A stretch of 64,000 nucleotides of DNA, from positions 1-64,000 of the forward strand of contig JANQQR010000024.1 of NCBI GenBank assembly GCA_028289195.1, given 5' to 3'. A program made the position numbers and the translations under genes. The notes below the pieces were generated by a model. It was not told the DNA's origin. It saw nothing but the letters and a program-made list of their open reading frames with translations, and did not search any database. This DNA is from Phycisphaerales bacterium (lineage in GTDB: Bacteria; Planctomycetota; Phycisphaerae; Phycisphaerales; UBA1924). Shown here one piece after another: positions 1-8,855 of this stretch. Each line of letters starts with the position of its first letter. Position 1 is the first letter of the stretch.

Positions 1-286
1 CCGTCTCCATCGCCACGATCTCCTCGCGTTGACGCGACAGCACCGTGTCGAGTGCCCGGCGCTCCTCGACGCCTCCGACGAACAACGCCTCGTGCCGGCT
101 GGGCCACTTCGCCCCCAGCGCGCCAGGGCCCGCCATCAGCCCGACGAACACCCCGGCGCAGATCGCCGCAGCACGGACCCCGCCGGGAGCTCCCGACGCG
201 CGCAGGATCCACGCGAGCAGCACCGCCGGGACACCAAGGGCGCCGAGTTGAGCGAGCGCGAGGATGATCGGGTCGGCGCCGGCCAT
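1..286 (-). CDS. N-terminal fragment of a membrane protein, possibly a cation:proton antiporter (cut by window edge)
   Basis: An open frame runs from an ATG at 286 down to base 1 without a stop, giving 95 codons. The product starts MAGADPIILALAQLGALG, has two hydrophobic segments (about residues 5-28 and 36-58), then a soluble stretch with RHEALFVGG and ERRALD. Two N-terminal helices followed by an ER-rich segment resemble the beginning of KefB/NhaP-type cation:proton antiporters, but the fragment is too short to be sure. It is divergent from lgt, with 57 bases between the two starts, so both promoters must lie there or inside the coding regions. Known: nothing beyond the reading frame. Inferred: integral inner-membrane transporter. 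Confidence 0.6.
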   Translation of the reverse strand, partial: MAGADPIILALAQLGALGVPAVLLAWILRASGAPGGVRAAAICAGVFVGLMAGPGALGAKWPSRHEALFVGGVEERRALDTVLSRQREEIVAMET

Positions 287-343
287 GCGTCGGCGAGTGT
301 ACGCCCCCGAGCGGGCGGCGCACGATGGCGTACCATCGGGGCC

Positions 344-1438
344 ATGGTGCAGACGCTCGCCTCATGGGTGCACGACCTCGACCCCGTCGTGCTGCGCATC
401 CCCGGCGGGCTGGCCATCCGCTGGTACGGCCTCTCGTACGTCGCCGGGTTCCTGTTCGGGTGGATCGCGCTGTCCGCCCTCGCCAAACGCGGCAGGATCC
501 TGATCCCCGCGCAGCGAGTGCCGGATCTGATCCTTGCCCTCGTCGCGGGCACGCTCATCGGCGGGCGCCTCGGCTACGCGATCATCTACCAGCCGAGCCT
601 GTTCATCAGCACGGTCGACGGCCCGCCTTGGTGGGCCCTGCTGGCGATCAACGAGGGGGGCATGGCCAGCCACGGCGGAATGGCGGGAGTGGTGATCGCG
701 GGCTGGATCTTCGCCCGCGCGCTCAAGATCCCGGCGCTCCATGTCGCCGATTGCGCCGCGTTCGCTGCTCCGGTCGGCATCTTCCTGGCGCGGTGCGCCA
801 ACTTCGTCAACGGCGAACTGCTGGGTCGCATGGTCGCGGGCCCCGGCGAGCCGGCGCCGGGCTGGGCGGTCAAGTACCCGCAGGAGATGGTCGACCGCTG
901 GGCGCCGCTCATGGTGGACCCGGCGTTCGTTCCGCCCGAACTCACGCAAGATCAGGCAACCGAACTGCGGGCGTTCCTCACCAGCGTCAGCACCGATCCC
1001 GGCGCGACGGACCTGATGCCCGTCGCCTACGACGTCATCAACGAGATCCAGCAGGGCAATGCCGCGCTGGCGCAGGCGATCGAGCCCTACCTGAGCGCGC
1101 GCCACCCGTCGCAGCTGTACCAGGCCTTCGCAGAAGGACTGCTGGTGCTCGCGGTGCTGGTCTGTGTCTGGCGCAGGCCCAGGAAGCCCGGTGTGGTCGG
1201 GGCGTGGTTCCTGATCGTCTACGGCATCGGGCGGGTGCTGACCGAGTTCGTGCGCCTTCCCGACGCGCACCTCGCTGCGCAGCGCCTGGTCGGTCTCAGC
1301 CGCGGCCAGTGGTTGAGCATCGCGATGGTCGGGGTCGGCGCGTTCACGCTCTGGTGGGTGAGCAAGCGCTCGAATCAGGACGCGATCGGTGGGTGGGCCG
1401 GGCCCGCGCCCGAACCGGAAGCGCCGAGCGAGGGCTAG
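344..1438 (+). CDS. lgt: Prolipoprotein diacylglyceryl transferase
   Basis: Transfers a diacylglyceryl group from phosphatidylglycerol to the lipobox cysteine of prolipoproteins, in the inner membrane. The 364-residue product has the family signatures: an HGGMAG loop at 110-115, the CANFVNGELLGR signature at 151-162, and RHPSQLYQA near 253-261. About seven hydrophobic helices are visible. The frame is open further upstream, but MVQTLASWV at 344 begins the Lgt homology, and the upstream part overlaps a divergent gene. The protein is longer than the usual 260-300 residues because of an insert of about 75 residues (178-252) between the NGE signature and the HPSQLY loop. The stop codon overlaps the convergent trxA by four bases. 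Family assignment is firm; the role of the insert is unknown. Confidence 0.95.
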   Translation: MVQTLASWVHDLDPVVLRIPGGLAIRWYGLSYVAGFLFGWIALSALAKRGRILIPAQRVPDLILALVAGTLIGGRLGYAIIYQPSLFISTVDGPPWWALLAINEGGMASHGGMAGVVIAGWIFARALKIPALHVADCAAFAAPVGIFLARCANFVNGELLGRMVAGPGEPAPGWAVKYPQEMVDRWAPLMVDPAFVPPELTQDQATELRAFLTSVSTDPGATDLMPVAYDVINEIQQGNAALAQAIEPYLSARHPSQLYQAFAEGLLVLAVLVCVWRRPRKPGVVGAWFLIVYGIGRVLTEFVRLPDAHLAAQRLVGLSRGQWLSIAMVGVGAFTLWWVSKRSNQDAIGGWAGPAPEPEAPSEG

Positions 1439-1770
1439 CCCTCGAGCACCTCGTTGAGCGCGTTTCGAAGGTCGCCCGCGCTCGTCACGCCGACGAACTT
1501 CCGCTTGGCTTCTCCTCCGGAGAAGATGATCACCGTCGGGATGGCGCTGATCTGGAACTTGCGCGCCGTCTCCATCGCCTTATCGGTGTCCAGCTTGGCG
1601 ACCTTGGCGCGCCCGTCGAACTCGCCGGCGATCTCCTCGATGGTGGGCACCAGCAGGCGGCACGGCATGCACCACTCGGCCCAGAAATCCACGAGCACGG
1701 GCACGCCCGCATCCAGAACTTCCGACTGGAAGCTCTCGTCGTTCACCTCGGCGATGTTGGCGCTGGCCAT
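1435..1770 (-). CDS. trxA: Thioredoxin with a WCMPC active site
   Basis: Small cytoplasmic dithiol reductase of 111 residues, normal thioredoxin length. The redox motif is WCMPC (Cys34 and Cys37) instead of the usual WCGPC. The cis-proline is in AIPTVIIF and a glycine-rich turn follows (FVGVTSAG). No signal peptide is visible, so a cytoplasmic role is likely. It lies 71 bases downstream of folP on the same strand and ends overlapping the lgt stop. It could form a transcription unit with folP and the secreted protein upstream. The Met between the cysteines is the only oddity; it would be expected to shift redox potential or partner choice. Confidence 0.95.
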   Translation of the reverse strand: MASANIAEVNDESFQSEVLDAGVPVLVDFWAEWCMPCRLLVPTIEEIAGEFDGRAKVAKLDTDKAMETARKFQISAIPTVIIFSGGEAKRKFVGVTSAGDLRNALNEVLEG

Positions 1771-1841
1771 CTCGGATCTCCGTTGGGTTCTCGCCCCTCC
1801 AGGCCTACATCGGCCCGGCGGGCTCCCGAAGGTCGGCGATC

Positions 1842-2738
1842 CTAGCCCGTTCCCCCGATCCGGTGGGCGACCCGGAGGGCCTCGACATGCGCGCGCACGT
1901 CGTGCGCACGGAACAGCCTGACGCCTTGCAGGTAGTGGGCAACCCCCAGCGCGACGGACCCCGCGACGCGCTCGGCCGGGCTCGCGCCTCCCGTTGCCGC
2001 GCCGATGAAGCTCTTGCGGCTGCCCGCAGAGAGCAGCGGCCGCCCGATCTCCAGAAGCGACCCCGTCCCGCGCACGAGTTCGAAGTTCTGCTCGACGCTC
2101 TTGCCGAACCCGAGCCCGGGATCGAGCACGACGCAGCGCTCGTCGACGCCCGCGTCACGCGCCGCGTTCAGGCGATCCTTGAGGAACCCCCGCACCACCC
2201 CGACCACACCGCCGTGATCCGGGTCGTACGCCGGTTCGGCGTCGTACTGATCGGAGAACGAGTCGCGATCCGGCGGGCGCAGCCTGTGCATCAGGATGAT
2301 GCCGCAGCCCCGCTCGCCCGCGAGCGTGAGCATCGCCTTGTCGTCGAGCCCGCCGGACACGTCGTTGATCAGATCGGCGCCCGCATCGAGCGCGGCGCGC
2401 GCGACCGGCGACAGCGTTGTGTCGACGCTGATCGGAGCATCGATCCCCGAGCCGCGGACCGCCTCGATGATCGGGACGACCCGCCGGATCTGCTCCGCTT
2501 CCTTGACGGCCGACGCGCCCGGTCTCGTCGATTCACCCCCGATGTCCAGCCCCCACGCGCCCTCTTCGATCGCTCGGTGCGCGCTGGCGAGCGCATCGCT
2601 CACGCGCAGGTTCTCGCCGCCGTCGGAGAAGCTGTCAGGCGTCGCGTTGATGATCGCCAGCACCCGCGCCTCGTTGAGCTCGAGTGTCCGGCCGGGCCCG
2701 ATGGTCCAACTCGAGTGCGAGGCGGCGAGGGATGTCAA
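1842..2738 (-). CDS. folP: Dihydropteroate synthase
   Basis: Condenses p-aminobenzoate with dihydropterin pyrophosphate to dihydropteroate in folate synthesis (cytoplasm). The 298-residue product shows INATPDSFSDGG, the DIGGESTRPGA pterin-site loop, SVDTT, DLINDVSGG, VLDPGLGFGK and SAGSRKSFIG, all in family order. I chose the TTG at 2738 because homology begins a few codons later and because this codon overlaps the stop of the upstream gene in a TTGA arrangement typical of translational coupling; the open frame upstream of it is the antisense-like shadow of that neighbour. Length matches the family. Downstream is trxA. Confidence 0.95.
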   Translation of the reverse strand: MTSLAASHSSWTIGPGRTLELNEARVLAIINATPDSFSDGGENLRVSDALASAHRAIEEGAWGLDIGGESTRPGASAVKEAEQIRRVVPIIEAVRGSGIDAPISVDTTLSPVARAALDAGADLINDVSGGLDDKAMLTLAGERGCGIILMHRLRPPDRDSFSDQYDAEPAYDPDHGGVVGVVRGFLKDRLNAARDAGVDERCVVLDPGLGFGKSVEQNFELVRGTGSLLEIGRPLLSAGSRKSFIGAATGGASPAERVAGSVALGVAHYLQGVRLFRAHDVRAHVEALRVAHRIGGTG

Positions 2739-4372
2739 CGGTCGTCGCTCCCGGCTCCGCCGGGGAACAGGTCCGTCATGCCCAGGCCCACCTGGATCAG
2801 CGGCGCCGGGATGAAGATCCGCCCGTGCAACTCGCCGCCGCTCATCACCACGCCCGACCCGATCGGGGGCAGCATCGCCGGCAGCTCCGGCGCCTGACGC
2901 CCGCCCATCTGCATGAACGAACGCAACTGCTTGAAGATCGGGCGCGCATCGAGGTACCACTCGATCACGCGATCCTCCGGAAGCAGCGACGCGACCTGCG
3001 ACAGCATGATGTCGTTGCCCAGCGTCTGCTCGGTGTCCATCGCCGCTTCAAGGAGTGTCGTGTCTCGCCCGAGCGAGATCGCCCCGCGATCATGGCCGAC
3101 AGCCACCGATCCGAGGAGTCCATCGGGTCCGTAGAGGACGAGGCTGGCCGGAGAAGGCGACATCGGCACGACGCTCCACGAGTCCACGCCGCCTGCGCCG
3201 GCGTTGTAGACGGCCTGGTACTCCTCCTTCTCGTTCAGGCGCTCGATCCACGTGCGGAACGCCTCAGCGCCGACGCCGGGCTCTTCGCTGTGCCAAACGA
3301 TGAGCGTGCGCGAGACAGCGCCGATCATCAGCGCCGGGGGTGCGTACACGGCAACGCTGGCGCTGGTCGCGCTCTGCATCGCGGCACGCATCAGGCCCGC
3401 ATCGAGCAACGGAACCGCGTCGCCGGCCTCTCCCAGCCCGCGGGTGAGAAGCGACTGGACCCCGTCGTGAGAGAGATCGACCGAGCCCAGGAACAGGTAG
3501 GTCTCGTTGGGCAACTCCGTGATCGGCGGCGCGGGCCCCGCGCGTCCGCTGCACATCGCCCGCATCGCGCTGCCCTCGACGAACGTCGCGCCGGCGTCGA
3601 TCTGGATCCCAAGCGGGCTGAACCGGAAGCCCGCCACACCGACCTCGCCCTCGTTCGCAACGCCTTCCACCAGCGCATCGATAAGACCGACTCGCGGATC
3701 CTCGTCGTCCTCGAGCCCCGGCAGGGGCGGCGCCCCCTCGAGCAGCGGGCCCATCATCCACTGCAGCAGCGTCGACAGGCGCTCCGCTTCGCCGATCGCG
3801 ACGACGTCGGACTCCGAGGCGATCTCGGCGCACCGGCCGCCGAGCGTCGCCTTGAACCGGGCCATCTGCCCCGGGCGTGCGTCGTAGTCGGCGACGAGTG
3901 CCCGATCGGCGCCCGCGCACACGTACCCACCGTCGAGTTCACGCAGGAAGTATGTCTGCTGGGCGTAGTCGAAGGTGTAGATGCCGCCGTCGTCCTCGGC
4001 GCGCAGGTTCCGGCGCATCGCGCCGGCGTCGGTCACTGGGATCAGGAGCACGTAGCCGGGCGTCGCCCCGGCCTCAGCGTTTGCGCCAGGTTGGAACAGC
4101 ACCGCCCCCGCGCTGCCGTCCATGTTCAGGCCGTCGCGGAGGCCGAGCACGTTCAGCGTCTGGGAGAAGCTGCTGATCGTGGTCAGCTCGACCGCCGTCA
4201 GCAGCTGCCCGGTCCGGTCGTCGAGACTCTCGATATCCCGGATCGCCACCACCCCGGCCGCGCCCGCCGGGACCCGGTCGAGCACCGCCGGCAGGTCCGC
4301 CAGCGCGGGCAGCGACGCTCCGCACATGGCCGTCAGAACCGAGAACAGCTTCGTGAATCGATTCGATCGCAT
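2735..4372 (-). CDS. Secreted protein of unknown function
   Basis: A 545-residue protein with a clear N-terminal signal peptide (MRSNRFTKLFSVLTAMCG, then ALA before the mature part) and otherwise soluble sequence. Unrecognised. It contains alternating beta-rich segments such as GYVLLIPVTD and a short proline-rich stretch, and resembles the large secreted or periplasmic proteins found widely in Planctomycetes, often with a DUF3352-like fold; that comparison is only an impression. It is translationally coupled to folP (four-base overlap) and divergent from trpD, with 117 bases between starts. The pairing with folP and trxA looks like an operon, but the function is not suggested by those neighbours. 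Confidence 0.85.
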   Translation of the reverse strand: MRSNRFTKLFSVLTAMCGASLPALADLPAVLDRVPAGAAGVVAIRDIESLDDRTGQLLTAVELTTISSFSQTLNVLGLRDGLNMDGSAGAVLFQPGANAEAGATPGYVLLIPVTDAGAMRRNLRAEDDGGIYTFDYAQQTYFLRELDGGYVCAGADRALVADYDARPGQMARFKATLGGRCAEIASESDVVAIGEAERLSTLLQWMMGPLLEGAPPLPGLEDDEDPRVGLIDALVEGVANEGEVGVAGFRFSPLGIQIDAGATFVEGSAMRAMCSGRAGPAPPITELPNETYLFLGSVDLSHDGVQSLLTRGLGEAGDAVPLLDAGLMRAAMQSATSASVAVYAPPALMIGAVSRTLIVWHSEEPGVGAEAFRTWIERLNEKEEYQAVYNAGAGGVDSWSVVPMSPSPASLVLYGPDGLLGSVAVGHDRGAISLGRDTTLLEAAMDTEQTLGNDIMLSQVASLLPEDRVIEWYLDARPIFKQLRSFMQMGGRQAPELPAMLPPIGSGVVMSGGELHGRIFIPAPLIQVGLGMTDLFPGGAGSDDR

Positions 4373-4489
4373 CGTCAGACTCCGGATCGAGGTGCGCCGG
4401 GCGCGTAGGCTTGCGTCCGTTTCCCCAGGGCACCCGAGTATACGGGTGCCGCCTTCGAACGTTCCGCGCCAAGGAGCCCTCTAGAGAGC

Positions 4490-5524
4490 ATGCAGGAGAT
4501 ACTCGGAAAGCTGGTTGGCGGGGGCACGCTGAGCGAGACCGACGCGTCGGGCGCGTTCAACGCGATCCTGCGGGGAGAGGCCAACGAGTCCCAGGTCGGC
4601 GCCATGCTCGCGCTGATCGCCTCGCGCGGGCCCACGCTCGACGAGATCGTCGGCGGCGCCCGCGCCATGCGCCAGCACGCGCTGCGCGTCGAGGTCGCCG
4701 ACGACGCGATCCGCGATCGCCTCATCGACACCTGCGGCACCGGCGGCGCACCAAAGACCTTCAACATCTCCACCGCCTCGGCGATCGTCACCGCCGCCGC
4801 CCGCGGCCCGGCGGGCGAGCGCGTGTTCGTCGCCAAGCACGGCGGGCGCTCGCGCTCCGGTCGCGGCTCGGCCGAGGTGCTCGACGCGCTCGGCGTGAAC
4901 ATCGACGCGTCCGCAGAGTCCCAGGCCAGCTGCCTCGCCGAGTGCGGCGTGAGCTTTAGCTTCGCCGTGAACCACCACCCCGCGATGCGATTCGCCGCCG
5001 GGCCGCGCAAGAGCCTCGGCTTCCCGACGATCTTCAACCTGCTCGGCCCCCTCACCAACCCCGCGGGTGCGCCGCGCCAGCTGATGGGTGTGTACGACGA
5101 GCGCTACGTCGAACCCATCGCCCATGCCCTCGCCCGCCTCGGCGCGCGGCGCGCCATGATCGTCCACGGGCGCGACGGCATGGACGAGATCACCTCCACG
5201 TCGACCACCCTTGTCGCACACGTCGAGGCCGGGGGTGTCTCGCTCGAGGAGTTCGACGCCCGATCCGTCGGCATCGATCGCGCCACCCTGGACGACCTCA
5301 AGGCCCGGACGCTCGACGAGGCCGCATCCAAGGTGAGGAGTATCCTCGGGGGCGAGCCGGGGCCCGCCAGGGACATCACGGTCCTGAACGCCGGCGCCGC
5401 GCTCGTCGTCGGTGGGGCGGCGCCATCGATCCCCGACGGGGTGGCGCTGGCGGAGGCCGCGATCGACTCCGGAGGCGCCTCGGGCACGCTGTACCGGCTC
5501 GCGGAACTCTCGCGAGCGCAGTGA
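4490..5524 (+). CDS. trpD: Anthranilate phosphoribosyltransferase
   Basis: Second step of tryptophan synthesis: anthranilate plus PRPP gives phosphoribosyl-anthranilate. The 344-residue product is of normal length. It shows DTCGTGG (PRPP-binding loop), NISTASAIV, AKHGGRS for the KHGNR-type motif, NHHPAMRFAAGPRKSLG and TIFNLLGPLTNPA. The second motif reads KHGGRS rather than the commoner KHGNRA/S. No other trp gene lies nearby, so the tryptophan pathway is dispersed here. The ATG at 4490 fits the start of family homology. Immediately downstream lies an inverted repeat that serves the convergent gene. Confidence 0.95.
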   Translation: MQEILGKLVGGGTLSETDASGAFNAILRGEANESQVGAMLALIASRGPTLDEIVGGARAMRQHALRVEVADDAIRDRLIDTCGTGGAPKTFNISTASAIVTAAARGPAGERVFVAKHGGRSRSGRGSAEVLDALGVNIDASAESQASCLAECGVSFSFAVNHHPAMRFAAGPRKSLGFPTIFNLLGPLTNPAGAPRQLMGVYDERYVEPIAHALARLGARRAMIVHGRDGMDEITSTSTTLVAHVEAGGVSLEEFDARSVGIDRATLDDLKARTLDEAASKVRSILGGEPGPARDITVLNAGAALVVGGAAPSIPDGVALAEAAIDSGGASGTLYRLAELSRAQ

Positions 5525-5530
5525 GCAAAC

Positions 5531-5560
5531 AAAAATGGGCCGCCCCCGGGGGGACGGCCC
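5531..5560 (-). terminator. Rho-independent terminator for the metalloprotease gene
   Basis: GGGCCG at 5537-5542 pairs with CGGCCC at 5555-5560, extended inward by C/G runs. On the minus strand the hairpin is followed by ATTTTTG, a U-tract, 26 bases past the stop codon at 5587. On the plus strand there is no U-tract, so its value for trpD is doubtful. Confidence 0.8.
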
Positions 5561-5586
5561 TGTGACTCACACGAAGTGATGCTCGA

Positions 5587-8550
5587 TCAGCGCTGCTCGG
5601 CGCCCTCGTTGCCGAACATCATCATCCCGCCCATGGGCGGGCGGAGGTCGTTGGCGTTGTAGATGTGGATGGAGTCGAGCGCCTTGTTGATCTTCACCTC
5701 GATCTCGCCGAGGTGTGCGCTCGTGTAGGGATCAAGGCCACTGGCGCCCGAAGCGTTCTCGATCTTGCCCTTGATCTTCCGAAGTTCGGCGGTCGCGATC
5801 GTGTTGATCGCCTTGCCCGCCGAGCCCCACATCGACTCGGGCATCGAAAGATCGATCAGGCGTTCGATGTGCTCGCGCTGCAGGTTGCGACGCAGCGACG
5901 AGATCATCGGCTTGCGAGCCGTGTAGCGCCCGCCGTCGTCGGCGTCGAGCTCGGTCCAGATCTCGGCGGTGAGCGTGTCGATCACCTCGGGGAGCGTGAT
6001 CATGTCGGTGTCCGCGTCAACGCGGAACTCGTTGTCGTACACGCGACCGAGCGTGGTCGGGTTCATGAGCATGGTCAGCACAGCGGCCTGGATGCCCAGC
6101 ACGCGCTCGTGCACCGGCCAGGTCTCGTCCTCGAAGATGCTGCTGAAGCCGCCCTGGTCCCACCACTTGTCGACGGTCATGATGTTCAGCAGTTCGGGGG
6201 TCAGGCCGAAGGCCTCGTCCTGGAACGCGTTGTCGCAGACGAACTGCAGCGCGTCGCGCTGCTTCTGGGCGGGGACGACCTCGATCGGATCGCGGGCGTC
6301 GGGGTCGCCCTTCTTGTCGCGGGCGACGTATGCGCCACCGACCCATCCGGCCATGATGCTCACCGAGGTGAAATGCTGGCTCAGGCTGATGCTGTAGCCG
6401 CGTCGGGCCTTGGCCCAGCTGTCGCCGTCCTTGACGAAGCGCTCCTCGATGTTGTCGCGCAGCCACTGGGCGAGCTTCATGCGCTCCTGGGCGAACACCA
6501 GCGGATCGGCGCCGAGATCGCGCCGGCGGGCCAGCGGATCCGGGCCCCAGGTGTCCTCGTCGGTGGCGTAGCGGAGTTCGGACTCGCTCGTGCGGGCGAG
6601 CACCTTCTTGAGATCGCCGTCGGTGTAGCCGTACTCGATGGCCCACATGTCGTAGGGGCCGATGTCGATCATGCCGTGGTCGCCCTGCACCTCGCCGACG
6701 CTCATGTTGACGTTCGGCAGCGCGTTGTAGTCCATGACCGAGCCGCCGATGGGCTTCTTGCCCTTCCACTCCTCGGAGTTGATCTGCTCCATGGAGTAGA
6801 TCGACGAAGCCTTGAAGTTGTGGCGAAGGCCGATGGTGTGGCCCACCTCGTGGGCGACCAGATCGGCGAGCATCGGGCCGATGAACCACTCGGGGATGCC
6901 GTCGAGCACGTCGCCCTCCGACTCGCCCTCGCCCTCACCGGCGCCTTCGCCCTCGCTGTTCACCATGCCCATCACCGCCAGGGCCATGCCCATGGCGGCC
7001 ATGTCCATCGCGCGCCCCTCGGCGGCCATGCACATGCCGTTGCGCTGGCTCAGCACGCCGGCGAGCCCGTCGTACGGGTCATCGCCCATCAGCGTGGGGT
7101 CGGCCTGGCCGGCGGGGTGACCGCCGAAGCGCTGCACGCCGCGGCGCGAGCGCTCGGACATGATCGTCTCGCGCTCGGCCGGCGCCACCAGGCGCAGACG
7201 CGGGTCCCAATTGGGGTTCCGCTCGAGCCACGCGAGCGTGTCGGGCGTGAAGCCCTCGATCGCGATGTCCGGCATCACCTCGTTCTGGAAGGTCCAGAAT
7301 GCGCGGATCCAGCCGTCGGTCAGGATGATGTCCGCGTCGAGAATCTCGCCCGTTAGCGGGTCGGCGCGGCTCGGGCCGATGGCCGTCGAGATGTCGTTGC
7401 TCAGCCAGCGGATGAAGTTGTAGCGGACGTCCTCGGGGTCCTTGTCCATGTGGGCGCCCGTGGTCTTGTCCTGGTAGTACACCTGGATCGCGTCGGCGAG
7501 GCCGACTGCCTCGAACGCCTTGTTCCAGTGCAGCACGCCCTCGCGGACCCAGCGCCGGTAGCGCACGGGAACCGTGTGCTCCACGTAGAACACCAGCGGC
7601 TCCTTGACGGGGCTCATCTTCAGCTTCGGGTCGGCCTTCTCGAGGTGCCAGCGATTGATGTAGCGCACCCACTTGTCGGTCGAGCCAAGCTTGCCCAGGT
7701 CCCGATAGACCGTCGTGAAGTAACCGACCCGCGAGTCGGCCTCGCGGGGCTTGTAGCCCGCGCTGGGAACGATCTGGCTGATCGAGTAGTGGAAGGTCAT
7801 CAGGCGACCGGGGGTGAGCCCGGCGTTGAAGAAGCCACCGCCGCTCATGCCGGCGATCGGCGCCTCGATCGAGACCTCGACATTCTGTGGGAACGCCTTG
7901 GCAGTCTGGATGGTCGCCAGCTTCGGGTTGAGGCCGCGGGCGATCGGCCCGAAGAACTTGTGCGCCTGACCGACGAGCAGCGCGTCGAGGTCGATCACCG
8001 GCCCGCCGCCGGGGCCCATCGTCACGATGGGCACGCTCAACAGCACCGTGTCGGTGAACAACTGCTCGACCGAATCACGCGACGCGAGATCGCCGCTCGA
8101 GCGTGTGCCCAGGTAGGGCTGCACCAGAGCGATCTGCTTGTCGTAGCGCTTCCAGTAGCAGTAGATGTCGGCGCCCTGCAGCCCCGCCCACGGCGTGCCG
8201 CTGGCGATCGTCATCGCGAAGAAGAGGCGCTGGTCCTCGAAGTTGCGGGGCAGCTCGGCCAGCAGCTGCTGGTCCTTCTCCCGCCTGTAGAGCGTGTACA
8301 GGCTCGGCGTGCCGTCGAGCGTGGACACGACCTTCTCGTAGTCCTTCACGACCTCGTCGAACTTGGGGAACTCCTCCTTCTTGTCCTGGCCTCCGGCCCG
8401 GGCAGCCGCGGCCATCTTGGCCGCGATCTCCGGCGGCACCTGGCCCTGGGCGTCGGGTGATCCGTGCTGCGCCAGCGAAGCGCCGGTCGCGCCGAAGCCG
8501 AGCGCGACTGTCGCCCCGAGAAGCAGGCTCCTGCTGAGGGTCGCTTTCAT
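5587..8550 (-). CDS. Secreted zinc-dependent metalloprotease (DUF5117/DUF4953 type)
   Basis: A 987-residue exported protein. The start at 8550 is chosen because a signal peptide begins there (MKATLSRSLLLGATVALGFG, cleavage near SLAQHG) and a GAGGAGA ribosome-binding site lies just upstream; the longer open frame adds no recognisable sequence. The catalytic motif HEVGHTIGLRHNF starts at residue 567 and has the form HExxH with a third histidine (GLRHNF), characteristic of the DUF4953 zinc peptidases. A DUF5117-like N-terminal region precedes it. Just before the active site lies a Met/Ala-rich then Glu/Gly-rich low-complexity insert (coded about 6,900-7,010). Likely periplasmic or extracellular; substrate unknown. 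It has its own terminator and a long upstream leader. Confidence 0.9.
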   Translation of the reverse strand: MKATLSRSLLLGATVALGFGATGASLAQHGSPDAQGQVPPEIAAKMAAAARAGGQDKKEEFPKFDEVVKDYEKVVSTLDGTPSLYTLYRREKDQQLLAELPRNFEDQRLFFAMTIASGTPWAGLQGADIYCYWKRYDKQIALVQPYLGTRSSGDLASRDSVEQLFTDTVLLSVPIVTMGPGGGPVIDLDALLVGQAHKFFGPIARGLNPKLATIQTAKAFPQNVEVSIEAPIAGMSGGGFFNAGLTPGRLMTFHYSISQIVPSAGYKPREADSRVGYFTTVYRDLGKLGSTDKWVRYINRWHLEKADPKLKMSPVKEPLVFYVEHTVPVRYRRWVREGVLHWNKAFEAVGLADAIQVYYQDKTTGAHMDKDPEDVRYNFIRWLSNDISTAIGPSRADPLTGEILDADIILTDGWIRAFWTFQNEVMPDIAIEGFTPDTLAWLERNPNWDPRLRLVAPAERETIMSERSRRGVQRFGGHPAGQADPTLMGDDPYDGLAGVLSQRNGMCMAAEGRAMDMAAMGMALAVMGMVNSEGEGAGEGEGESEGDVLDGIPEWFIGPMLADLVAHEVGHTIGLRHNFKASSIYSMEQINSEEWKGKKPIGGSVMDYNALPNVNMSVGEVQGDHGMIDIGPYDMWAIEYGYTDGDLKKVLARTSESELRYATDEDTWGPDPLARRRDLGADPLVFAQERMKLAQWLRDNIEERFVKDGDSWAKARRGYSISLSQHFTSVSIMAGWVGGAYVARDKKGDPDARDPIEVVPAQKQRDALQFVCDNAFQDEAFGLTPELLNIMTVDKWWDQGGFSSIFEDETWPVHERVLGIQAAVLTMLMNPTTLGRVYDNEFRVDADTDMITLPEVIDTLTAEIWTELDADDGGRYTARKPMISSLRRNLQREHIERLIDLSMPESMWGSAGKAINTIATAELRKIKGKIENASGASGLDPYTSAHLGEIEVKINKALDSIHIYNANDLRPPMGGMMMFGNEGAEQR

Positions 8551-8855
8551 GTCCTGAGGTCTCCTCTCGAAAGTGGTCGATCCGTATGGCGTGTCCTCCC
8601 GGGTGATTCGAGACGCCCGAGAGGGAGGTTTCAGTCTGTTGGGCCCACCAGGCCCGCTCGCGGGACGCGTCCAAACGCCCCGCCGGAGCAGGGCGCACGA
8701 TAGCCCGCGTCCCCCGACTAAGGGGTCTACCGATTCGGAACTCCGAGGCTTCCGGATCCTCCGGAAATCGGGGCCGCACACCGGGGCGCGGCGTCCTGAA
8801 CGTCGGCGATCCGGCCCGATCCGGATGATTCGCGAGACCCCCTGCTAGAGGCGGG
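8551..8855. other. 305-base intergenic region, probably promoter and leader of the metalloprotease gene
   Basis: Lies between two minus-strand genes. It should carry the promoter of the metalloprotease at 8550. The only structures I see are a short inverted repeat, TTCCGG at 8750-8755 with CCGGAA at 8761-8766, and a hairpin GCGGGTC/GACCCGC at 8851-8867 that overlaps the end of the upstream gene but has no U-tract. No good -10/-35 pair and no convincing reading frame were recognised. Confidence 0.5.

Noticed and set aside
29..343. Possible 5' extension of lgt
   Set aside because: The extra residues are Arg/Pro-rich and unrelated to Lgt, and they overlap the divergent membrane-protein fragment. 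The start at 344 agrees with the family.
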